Positions 56,620 through 64,000 of a stretch of DNA of 64,000 bases are shown here, in pieces. Every line of letters starts with the position of its first letter. Positions within the stretch are counted from its first letter, which is position 1. The stretch comes from Halobacillus aidingensis (GTDB lineage Bacteria; Bacillota; Bacilli; Bacillales; Halobacillaceae). The notes under the pieces are model-generated. The model made no database searches. It was not told the origin of the DNA and saw only the letters and a list, made by a program, of their open reading frames with translations. The DNA is taken from contig NZ_FNIZ01000008.1 of the NCBI RefSeq assembly GCF_900104185.1, forward strand, positions 62,001-126,000, in the 5' to 3' direction. A program made the position numbers and the translations under genes.

Positions 56620-57706
56620 TTGCAAACCCCTCCATAATCTCTCTTGCAAGACCCATGGCCGAGGCTGTCTTAATGTCATCCGGTACATTTTGACCATCTG
56701 TCAAATAAGCGACTCCTACATCATGAGTAAGGACCATGTTTACGGCATTGCCCTTCCGTGCGGTTTCATCCGCTTTCGTGAAAATCAACTGATGGATCGG
56801 AATATCGTTGAATTGTTCGAGAATCTCGCTCATGTCGGCGAATTTACTCGTCAATCCTAAGACAAGGAAATTATCCGATTCCTCGTCAAAATCGATCATC
56901 TTCTGAAGTTCATGGATGAAGGATGAATCTCTGAAGTTTCTTCCTGCCGTATCGACAAGGACGAGGTCAAAATCCTGAAAACGTTCTTTTGCCTTCTTAT
57001 AGTCCTCCATGCTATAAGCAACTTCTAGTGGAATATCCAAAATTTTTGCATATGTCTTCAACTGATCGATGGCAGCAATGCGATAAGTATCTGTTGTAAT
57101 GAAACCTACCTTTAGTTGGTGGTTTAAAGCTGCATCCGCTGCAAGTTTCGCTAAAGTCGTTGTCTTCCCAACACCCGTCGGTCCAACTAAATGGATGAAC
57201 TTCTTATCATAAGCAGGCTTTCCAAACTTCTTTTGCTTCATAGATTCATACAGTTCCAGTCTCAGGAGATTTTCAACCTCGGCTAAATCGTCAAGGCTGG
57301 CTCCCTTTTCTAATAGACGTTCAATCATATTTCCCGCCACATCTTCAGAGATTTCCTGTCCTAAAAGGAACTGATAGGCCATTTCTAGCTTTTCAGGATA
57401 GGCTTCTTTACGATTTTGAATTAAAGACCTTAGATTTTTCAATTCTTCCATGATTTCAAGGTTCGGGTTGAAAGGCGACACCGGTTCTTCATTTCTCTCG
57501 ACCGGCTTTGTCTCATGCTTCGTTTGGTGCTCATCAGACGGATCAATGGCAGCAATGACTTCTGTAATATCTTTTTTGAACAGGCCTAAAAACCCACCCG
57601 ACTTCTTCACTTTGGAATTTAGGATCACTGCATCTGTCCCCAATTCGGTTCTCACTTTTTTCATGGCTTCCGGCATTGTCGCAGCTTGAAATTTTTTTAC
57701 TCTCAC
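56603..57706 (-). CDS. flhF: SRP-type GTPase FlhF
   Basis: 367 residues: basic N-terminal B domain, then the N and G domains with GPTGVGKTTTLAKLA (near 172), DTAGR and FTKADE. It positions flagella. GTG 57704-57706 overlaps the flhA stop by four bases (GTGA). Confidence 0.95.
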   Translation of the reverse strand: MRVKKFQAATMPEAMKKVRTELGTDAVILNSKVKKSGGFLGLFKKDITEVIAAIDPSDEHQTKHETKPVERNEEPVSPFNPNLEIMEELKNLRSLIQNRKEAYPEKLEMAYQFLLGQEISEDVAGNMIERLLEKGASLDDLAEVENLLRLELYESMKQKKFGKPAYDKKFIHLVGPTGVGKTTTLAKLAADAALNHQLKVGFITTDTYRIAAIDQLKTYAKILDIPLEVAYSMEDYKKAKERFQDFDLVLVDTAGRNFRDSSFIHELQKMIDFDEESDNFLVLGLTSKFADMSEILEQFNDIPIHQLIFTKADETARKGNAVNMVLTHDVGVAYLTDGQNVPDDIKTASAMGLAREIMEGFANERSS

Positions 57707-59733
57707 GCTACATTCACCACCCCTACACTCTGGACTTCTACCGTTGGTTCTAATTCGTTATAAGATAAAACAACGACTTGTGGTAAGAAACGATCAAGAA
57801 GTTGCTTCACATACATCCGTACCGCTGGTGAGCATAGAAGAATGGCTGTTTCTTCCTGTAAGGACATTTGTTCCACCTGTTCCGCTATCGCTGTAATAAT
57901 GGTTTGCTGACTCTCAGGATCAAGGGCTAGATAACTTCCATGCTCTGTCTGCTGAATATGATCGGCAATGATCTTTTCCACTTTTCCAGAAACGGTAATG
58001 ACTTTCACTAATTGATCGTCTTTTTTATACTGGTTCGTAATTTGCGCAGATAAAGATTGTCTCGCATATTCAGCTAACAGCTCTGTATCATTGGTCATTT
58101 TGGCAAAATCAGCGAGCGTTTCAAAAATGACAGGCAAGTTTTTCACAGAGACATTTTCTCGTAATAATTTCGCCAGGACTTTTTGTACATCTCCGACACG
58201 AAGCGGTTCTGGCGTTACTTCTTCAACGAGTATCGGATAGGATTCTTTCAAATGATCGATCAACTGCTGTGTTTCCTGTCTTCCGAGCAGCGCATGAGCC
58301 TGCTGTTTAATGACTTCAGTAATATGTGTCGATACGACAGATGGCGGATCCACAACCGTATAACCAGATAATTCCGCTTCATCTTTCTGGTCTTCTGTAA
58401 TCCATTTTGCCGGAAGACCAAACGCAGGCTCTTGGGTGTCAATGCCATCGATGCCATCATCATCTCCTGGACTCATCGCTAAGTAATGGTCCAATAAAAG
58501 CTCACCTTGAGCTACTTCGTTCCCTTTCACTTTCAGGCGGTACTCATTCGGATTCAGCTGAATATTATCTCTGATCCTTACTACCGGGATGACTATTCCT
58601 AGTTCGATTGCCAACTGTCTTCGTATCATGACGATCCGGTCAAGGAGATCCCCTCCCTGGTTCGTATCCGCAATCGGGATCAAGGCATATCCGAATTCAA
58701 ACTCAATCGGATCCATGCTGATCAAGTTCACAACGCTTTCTGGTGATTTCATTTGATCGCTCTCCGATTCATCCATCTCTTCAGGCTCTTCGAATTCCGG
58801 CTCTTTTTCCTGTCGGGATAACCAATACCCCCCAAAAGCGAGAACAGCAGCAATCAAAGTTGTCAGGAAGATTGGAATCGGTGTCAAACCAAGAAGGAAG
58901 ATGGTTACAGCAGCAATGTAAAGCAACTTCGGATACCGAAGCAGCTGACTCGTGACATCTGTACTCAAATTACCTTCAGAGGCCACCCTCGTTACAACAA
59001 TACCCGTCGCTGTCGAGATGAGAAGGGCAGGAATTTGACTGACGAGACCGTCCCCTACCGTGAGACGCATGTATGTATCAATCGCTTCACTGAAAGACAT
59101 CCCCATCTGCACCATACCGATGATCAGCCCGAAGATGATGTTGATCAAAACGATGATGATTCCAGCGATGGCATCCCCTTTAACGAATTTACTCGCCCCG
59201 TCCATCGCTCCATAGAAGTCGGCTTCATTTTCAATTTTTTCCCTGCGTTCTTTTGCCTGGTGTTCGTTGATCATTCCTGCATTAAGGTCTGCATCTATAC
59301 TCATCTGTTTTCCCGGCATCGCGTCCAATGTGAATCGAGCCGCAACCTCAGATACCCTTTCGGCACCTTTCGTGATGACGAGAAATTGGATGATGACCAA
59401 AATGACAAAAACAACAAACCCGACTAGTGGGTTACCACCAATGACGAACGTTCCAAATGTCGCAATGACTCCACCCGCTTCTGCTTCTGAGAGAATGGAA
59501 CGAGTGGTTGAAACATTCAATCCCAAGCGGAATAAAGTTAGTAATAATAACAAAGTTGGGAAGACGGCAAACTGCAGAGCTTCATCCATGTTCATAGACA
59601 CAAGGATGACAATCAGGGCTAGGGTAATATTGATTAGGATAAAAAAGCTAAGGAGCCAACCCGGCAATGGTATGACAAGCATGACGATAATTAAGATCAC
59701 GCCGATAAGTACAGATAAATCTCTTGCTGACAT
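57703..59733 (-). CDS. flhA: flagellar export gate protein FlhA
   Basis: 676 residues. Eight N-terminal transmembrane segments (about 1-310), with the FHIPEP-type region between (FVKGDAIAGIIIVLINI), and a large cytoplasmic export domain. It forms the export nonamer and binds chaperone-substrate complexes. Confidence 0.97.
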   Translation of the reverse strand: MSARDLSVLIGVILIIVMLVIPLPGWLLSFFILINITLALIVILVSMNMDEALQFAVFPTLLLLLTLFRLGLNVSTTRSILSEAEAGGVIATFGTFVIGGNPLVGFVVFVILVIIQFLVITKGAERVSEVAARFTLDAMPGKQMSIDADLNAGMINEHQAKERREKIENEADFYGAMDGASKFVKGDAIAGIIIVLINIIFGLIIGMVQMGMSFSEAIDTYMRLTVGDGLVSQIPALLISTATGIVVTRVASEGNLSTDVTSQLLRYPKLLYIAAVTIFLLGLTPIPIFLTTLIAAVLAFGGYWLSRQEKEPEFEEPEEMDESESDQMKSPESVVNLISMDPIEFEFGYALIPIADTNQGGDLLDRIVMIRRQLAIELGIVIPVVRIRDNIQLNPNEYRLKVKGNEVAQGELLLDHYLAMSPGDDDGIDGIDTQEPAFGLPAKWITEDQKDEAELSGYTVVDPPSVVSTHITEVIKQQAHALLGRQETQQLIDHLKESYPILVEEVTPEPLRVGDVQKVLAKLLRENVSVKNLPVIFETLADFAKMTNDTELLAEYARQSLSAQITNQYKKDDQLVKVITVSGKVEKIIADHIQQTEHGSYLALDPESQQTIITAIAEQVEQMSLQEETAILLCSPAVRMYVKQLLDRFLPQVVVLSYNELEPTVEVQSVGVVNVA

Positions 59734-59750
59734 AAGGGTTTACTCCTTTC

Positions 59751-60836
59751 TTACATTTTTCTTTCTAATTGATAGACATAAGCCAGCACTTCAGCAACAG
59801 CTTTATAAAACTGTTCATTAATCGGCTGGTCAATTTCTGAATGCTGGTACAAAGCTCTCGCCAACGGTCTATTTTCCACGGTGACCACGTCATTCGATTT
59901 CGCCACTTCTTTGATTTTTAGAGCGATAAAATCTACGCCCATAGCGACAACATATGGAGCATCTGACTTCGCTTCATCATACTTGATGGCGATCGCATAG
60001 TGAGTGGGATTGGTAATGACAACATCGGCATCCGGCACCTCACTCATCATCCTCGCAGCAGACATCTGCCGCTGCTTTTCCTTGATTTTAGCTTTGATTT
60101 GAGGATCACCTTCAATGTTCTTATGCTCATCCTTGATGTCTTTTTTGGACATGCGGATATTTTTTTCATGGTCGTATTTCTGATAGGTATAATCAAGGAC
60201 GGATAAGATCAACAAGGCTAAGGCAGATGCCAGTCCCATGATAGTCGTAATCGTTCCGAAAAATGCCAGTGCGTCTTCCACCGATTTTTGTGACATCATC
60301 ATCATTTGATCTTTGTTAACCCAAATGATGGCAAAGGTGATGACGCCGACCATACTGATTTTCAAGAGCGATTTCAGGAGCTCGACCAATGCCCTTGCTG
60401 AAAAAATCCTTTTCGCACCTTTGATGGGATCCAATTTTTTTAAATCCATTTTCAAGGGTTCTCCTGTAAACATGATCCCCACCTGAAGTAGATTCGAAGC
60501 AATCCCAGCAACGAGCGCTACACCCATAATCGGCGCGATGATTTTTGATATTTCCACGGTCATTTCTACAAACATGGCATGGGTCTGTTCTTGAGAAAGA
60601 TCTTTATGTATGTACTCATTAAAGGCCACTTTGTACATGCCTTTCAGTGTCCCTTCCATATAACCACCGAGTAGGAAAAGCGTTCCGAATATAAGGAGCA
60701 GCAAAAAGCCCGTATTCACATCCTGACTTTTCGGGACCTGCCCTTTTTTTCTCGTATCTTCACGCTTCTTTGGTGTCGCTTTCTCTGTCTTTTCATCCGC
60801 AGCAAAATACTGGAGATCAAGCTTTAACCAAACCAT
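59751..60836 (-). CDS. flhB: flagellar export switch protein FlhB
   Basis: 361 residues from ATG 60836, with GGAGG nine bases upstream in the fliR end. Four transmembrane segments are followed by a cytoplasmic domain with the self-cleavage motif N-P-T-H (ITNPTHYAIAIKY), which switches export from hook to filament. Confidence 0.96.
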   Translation of the reverse strand: MVWLKLDLQYFAADEKTEKATPKKREDTRKKGQVPKSQDVNTGFLLLLIFGTLFLLGGYMEGTLKGMYKVAFNEYIHKDLSQEQTHAMFVEMTVEISKIIAPIMGVALVAGIASNLLQVGIMFTGEPLKMDLKKLDPIKGAKRIFSARALVELLKSLLKISMVGVITFAIIWVNKDQMMMMSQKSVEDALAFFGTITTIMGLASALALLILSVLDYTYQKYDHEKNIRMSKKDIKDEHKNIEGDPQIKAKIKEKQRQMSAARMMSEVPDADVVITNPTHYAIAIKYDEAKSDAPYVVAMGVDFIALKIKEVAKSNDVVTVENRPLARALYQHSEIDQPINEQFYKAVAEVLAYVYQLERKM

Positions 60837-60841
60837 TATTC

Positions 60842-61618
60842 TCAACCTCCAAATACTTGCATAAGATCACGCATCGTCGTCAGCATCGTTTCAAATAAAT
60901 TCCTTATGAGCATCACATAAAAAGTCATCGCAATGACAAGCACAGAGAGTGCAACAAAAATTTTCAAAGGTAAGCCAACGACAAAGACATTCAACTGTGG
61001 GACGGTTCTCGCGATGATGCCGAGAGCGATATCCACTAAAAACAGACACCCTACGATCGGTATGGCCATGAGAAAGGCGATGACGAACATTTGGTTGAAA
61101 GATTGAATGACGAAAAGGATCCAACCTTCTTCCCTTAAAGGCAAAAATTGATCAATAGCAATCACTTCATAGCTGTAGAACACACCATCAATCATCAAAT
61201 GATGACCATCAACTGCTAATATAAATAAAAGGGTAATGATATATAAATACTGCCCAATCAATGGACTTTGAGCCCCGGTTTGCGGGTCAATCACGTTAGC
61301 AATGGCAAAGCCCATCTGAAAATCGATGAAACCTCCAGCGATTTGTATCGCGGAAAGGATGATGTAGGCTAAGAGGCCGACACCGATCCCTACAGCCATC
61401 TCTTTGAACAATAAGAGAAAATACTCCCCGTCAATGATCAGTTCAGGTGCAGGAACCGTGAAGTACATGATCGCAGCCAAGAAAAAGCTGAACGCGACTT
61501 TATGTCTTGTCGGAACTGTCCGATATGAAAAAAGAGGAAGCGTGACGAAAAAAGACGTCACCCTGACTAATATAAGCAAAAACGCTGGCACATTGGCCAA
61601 ATCTATCGTATCCAGCAT
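60842..61618 (-). CDS. fliR: flagellar export gate protein FliR
   Basis: 258 residues with about six transmembrane segments (PAFLLILVRVTSFFVTLPLF at the start). Part of the FliPQR export pore. It starts three bases after fliQ. Confidence 0.95.
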   Translation of the reverse strand: MLDTIDLANVPAFLLILVRVTSFFVTLPLFSYRTVPTRHKVAFSFFLAAIMYFTVPAPELIIDGEYFLLLFKEMAVGIGVGLLAYIILSAIQIAGGFIDFQMGFAIANVIDPQTGAQSPLIGQYLYIITLLFILAVDGHHLMIDGVFYSYEVIAIDQFLPLREEGWILFVIQSFNQMFVIAFLMAIPIVGCLFLVDIALGIIARTVPQLNVFVVGLPLKIFVALSVLVIAMTFYVMLIRNLFETMLTTMRDLMQVFGG

Positions 61619-61619
61619 G

Positions 61620-61889
61620 TTATCCCACCAGGATATTCAAGTTGTTAAAGATATTGGCGGTGAATTCAACCATATTGGTCAGCATCCACGGCCCAAAGAC
61701 AATGAGACCGATCATAACCGCTACGATTTTTGGTATAAACGCAAGCGTCTGTTCTTGAATTTGCGTCGTTGCCTGAAAAATACTTACAAGCAATCCGATG
61801 GCAAGTGCCAAAATCAATAAGGGGCCAGATATAAGGAGGACGGTATAAATGCCTTCTTTCGCAAACGATATCACCATATTACTGTTCAT
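61620..61889 (-). CDS. fliQ: flagellar export gate protein FliQ
   Basis: 89 residues, two transmembrane helices, the usual FliQ length (ATTQIQEQTLAFIPKI). It assembles around FliP and FliR. Confidence 0.95.
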   Translation of the reverse strand: MNSNMVISFAKEGIYTVLLISGPLLILALAIGLLVSIFQATTQIQEQTLAFIPKIVAVMIGLIVFGPWMLTNMVEFTANIFNNLNILVG

Positions 61890-61906
61890 TCTCTAAACCT
61901 CCGATC

Positions 61907-62572
61907 TTAAAAGCCTTCCAATAATGATTTTGATATTAAATACCAACCATCCACTAAAACAAAGAGTAGAATTTTAAATGGTAAAGAGATCATGACTGGT
62001 GGAAGCATCATCATTCCCATGGACATAAGGACACTAGCGACCGCCATATCTATGACGAGAAATGGAACAAAGATCATGAATCCCATTTGAAATGCCGTTT
62101 TCAATTCACTGATGGCAAATGCGGGAACAAGAGTCGTCAACGGGACGTCCTGTATGCTTTCAGGTGCTTCCAAGCCTGAATAATTCATAAACAAAGCCAG
62201 ATCCTTTTGTCTCGTATGTTTTCCCATGAATTCTTTCATAGGTTCACTCGCTTCCTCATAGGCTTCATCCAACGTAATCTCTTCATTAAAGAGCGGCGTC
62301 AATGCTTGTTCATTCACTTCCTGAAACGTAGGAGCCATAATGAAGAATGTTAGGAATAATGCGATACCGATGAGGACTTGATTGGGGGGCATGGATTGAG
62401 TAGCCAATGAAGTCCTGACAAAAGACAAGACGATCAAAATCCTTGTAAAGCTTGTCATTAATATTAAAATTCCCGGCGCCAAGGATAGGACCGTCAGCAA
62501 TAGAAGCAATTTGACAGAAGTTGCCACGCTCTCCGGGTCGGAGCTTGAGAAGATATCAATGAATTCATTCAT
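61907..62572 (-). CDS. fliP: flagellar export gate protein FliP
   Basis: 221 residues from ATG 62572 (MNEFIDIFSSSDPESV), the family length in Bacillus. It has the signatures LTSFTRI-type (ILMTSFTRILIVLSFVR) and FVLVDGW. It overlaps the fliO stop by eight bases. Confidence 0.96.
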   Translation of the reverse strand: MNEFIDIFSSSDPESVATSVKLLLLLTVLSLAPGILILMTSFTRILIVLSFVRTSLATQSMPPNQVLIGIALFLTFFIMAPTFQEVNEQALTPLFNEEITLDEAYEEASEPMKEFMGKHTRQKDLALFMNYSGLEAPESIQDVPLTTLVPAFAISELKTAFQMGFMIFVPFLVIDMAVASVLMSMGMMMLPPVMISLPFKILLFVLVDGWYLISKSLLEGF

Positions 62573-63224
62573 AATCAGAATCCCTCCTCTTCTCATCCAT
62601 GACTTTTTTCCTTTTATCTTTCATATCGTTCAATTGATTTTCAAACAGCTGCTGAAATTGTATAGAAGAATGGCTTTCTGATTCTTTCCTGTCTTTCCAT
62701 TTGTCTGTCCATTTTTTTATGTTCAATTGAGGGGAGTGACCACCATTCAGATCTTGATTTATCAACGTCTGTTTCGTCTCTTCTTCAGTAATTTCTGTAA
62801 TGATCTGTACCGTTTCCCCTACTCCTAGAATAAAGACCTGCCCTCCAATGCGGACAGCCTGGATGGAGCGGTTCGGACCCAGGTTCATCCCACCGAGATT
62901 TTCCATCGTGCGGTTTTGATTGAACATTTTATTTTTTTGATTAAAGAACTTAAGCAATCCATATAGGAGAGCCACCACAAAAATCAATGCAAAGATGAGC
63001 TTAACCACTTTCCACACAAGACTGCCCCCGGTATCCATTTCAACAGGGGAATCTGATGTTTGCTGATCTTCCTCCTGCCCACCTTCAGACGAAGGACAAC
63101 CCTCGAGTTGAGGGTTCTCCAAACATTCAAAGGCCGTGGGCTGTGCAAGTCCTTGTCCAGGAAACACACCCATCATCAGGATGAACAGAATAGCTGCAAC
63201 TGTCACTCTTGATGTATAAACCAT
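62565..63224 (-). CDS. fliO: flagellar export accessory protein FliO/FliZ
   Basis: 219 residues. An N-terminal signal peptide (about 5-27), an acidic Cys-containing exported segment (CLENPQLEGC), one transmembrane helix (about 70-90) and a FliO cytoplasmic domain (IGGQVFILGVGETVQ). It stabilises FliP during assembly. ATG 63224 is favoured over 63230 by spacing to AAGGA. Confidence 0.92.
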   Translation of the reverse strand: MVYTSRVTVAAILFILMMGVFPGQGLAQPTAFECLENPQLEGCPSSEGGQEEDQQTSDSPVEMDTGGSLVWKVVKLIFALIFVVALLYGLLKFFNQKNKMFNQNRTMENLGGMNLGPNRSIQAVRIGGQVFILGVGETVQIITEITEEETKQTLINQDLNGGHSPQLNIKKWTDKWKDRKESESHSSIQFQQLFENQLNDMKDKRKKVMDEKRRDSDYE

Positions 63225-63236
63225 GTGCATTCCTTC

Positions 63237-63599
63237 TTAACTCAACGCTTTTTGGATAGCCTCGATCACTCGATCAGCCTGGAATGGTTTTACGATAAAA
63301 TCTTTCGCTCCAGCTTGAATGGCATCCACAACCATGGCTTGCTGTCCCATAGCCGAACACATAATGACTTTGGCATCCGGGTATTGGCCTTTGATTTCTT
63401 TCAATGCCGTGATTCCATCCATCTCCGGCATCGTAATATCCATCGTGACCAAATCCGGTTGCTCCTCTTTATATAGCTCGACTGCTTTCTTACCGTCTTC
63501 CGCTTCTCCAGCAATTTCATAGCCATTTTTCGTTAAAATATCTTTCACCATCATTCTCATAAATGCCGCATCGTCTACGATTAATATTCTTTCTGCCAT
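63237..63599 (-). CDS. cheY: chemotaxis response regulator CheY
   Basis: 120 residues, a lone receiver domain with the acidic pair at 9-10, phosphoacceptor D54 (VTMDITMPEMDG) and the lysine of FIVKPF. Phospho-CheY binds FliM and FliY to control rotation. GGGAGG precedes the ATG. Confidence 0.97.
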   Translation of the reverse strand: MAERILIVDDAAFMRMMVKDILTKNGYEIAGEAEDGKKAVELYKEEQPDLVTMDITMPEMDGITALKEIKGQYPDAKVIMCSAMGQQAMVVDAIQAGAKDFIVKPFQADRVIEAIQKALS

Positions 63600-63626
63600 G
63601 TTAAATCCTCCCTAGTAATCCATTGT

Positions 63627-64000
63627 TTATCGTAATTTTGTCAAACGTTCTTTCGGACTCAAAATATCCGTCACCCGTACGCCGAAGTTCTCATCAATGA
63701 CGACAACTTCTCCTTTGGCCATCAGTTTCTCATTGACATGGATGTCCACGGGCTCTCCAGCTAATTTATCAAGTTCGAGCACGGAACCTGATGATAATTC
63801 CAATATTTCTCTTACGGAACGCTTTGTACGTCCAAGCTCTACCGTTACCTTCAATGGAATGTCCATCAACATATCCAAGTTCTTTTGCTCGGACCCATTC
63901 AATTGAACAGGACTGAAACTTTGAAATTCTGCCGTTTGGACATTTGCATCTTGTGCTGTTTGGCCGGCTGGTCCTCCTACATATTGCGGGGAATGAGGAG
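63627..64000 (-). CDS. fliY: flagellar motor switch phosphatase FliY, C-terminal part (cut by window edge)
   Basis: The frame stays open from the stop at 63627 to the window edge, giving about 124 residues. A Gln/Ala/Gly-rich linker ([14 protein letters not shown]) leads into a FliN-like SpoA domain ([16 protein letters not shown], then [14 protein letters not shown]). In B. subtilis the missing N-terminal part is a CheC-like CheY-P phosphatase. Direct position before cheY agrees. Confidence 0.93.
   Translation of the reverse strand, partial: PHSPQYVGGPAGQTAQDANVQTAEFQSFSPVQLNGSEQKNLDMLMDIPLKVTVELGRTKRSVREILELSSGSVLELDKLAGEPVDIHVNEKLMAKGEVVVIDENFGVRVTDILSPKERLTKLR

Overview
The window is a continuous stretch of low-GC Gram-positive chromosome from an endospore-forming, motile member of the Bacillaceae. 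Every gene I accept lies on the minus strand, so the window is the reverse of the usual Bacillus map orientation. Gene order follows the B. subtilis block from fliY through sigD, rpsB, frr, dxr, polC, infB, pnp, dapA, spoIIIE and ymfF to cinA. SpoIIIE, both dipicolinate synthase subunits and SigD show a sporulating, flagellated cell. Acidic linkers in RodZ and SpoIIIE fit a salt-tolerant genus such as Halobacillus or a relative, but the genus is inference.

In transcription order (high to low coordinates) the parts are: (1) 49979-64000, the fla/che operon: fliY (cut by the window edge), cheY, fliO-P-Q-R, flhB-A-F-G, cheB-A-W-C-D, a small unknown membrane protein and sigD, followed by a broken fapA-like gene and swrB. 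(2) 45808-48950, rpsB, tsf, pyrH and frr. (3) 39524-45486, uppS, cdsA, dxr, rseP and proS (lipid carrier, phospholipid, isoprenoid and membrane protease functions), then polC. (4) 27855-34197, rimP-nusA-rnpM-ylxQ-infB-ylxP-rbfA, truB and rpsO (transcription-translation machinery). (5) 24262-27732, pnp, ylxY and ymxH. (6) 19376-24151, dpaA-dpaB-asd-dapG-dapA, which makes lysine/diaminopimelate precursors and spore dipicolinate; a good sigma-K-type promoter lies before dpaA. (7) 16047-16969, tepA and ylzJ, then spoIIIE. (8) 7218-12839, a GntR-type regulator and a four-gene BmpA/Nup-type nucleoside ABC importer. (9) 1-7077, two M16 peptidase paralogues, ymfI, ymfJ, ymfK, rodZ, pgsA and the start of cinA.

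Compared with B. subtilis, several genes are missing from their usual slots: rnjB between dapA and tepA, mlpA between ylxY and ymxH, and ribC between truB and rpsO. A fapA-type gene between sigD and swrB survives only as a frameshifted fragment.

The most unusual content is intergenic. Three loci (13051-13534, 17081-19330, 34539-35100) each carry a pair of inverted, GC-rich, fold-back repeats of about 170-260 bp. Several have perfect terminal inverted repeats built on TTTCGAGA. One copy has been split by a complete IS1182-type insertion sequence (17527-19221) with 15-bp terminal inverted repeats and an 8-bp target duplication, inserted exactly at the tip of the predicted hairpin. Other candidate structured RNAs are a 159-nt multibranched region between frr and uppS, a two-hairpin leader of the rimP operon, a possible S2-type rpsB leader and a nested hairpin between rodZ and pgsA. 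I saw no rRNA or tRNA genes and no CRISPR array.
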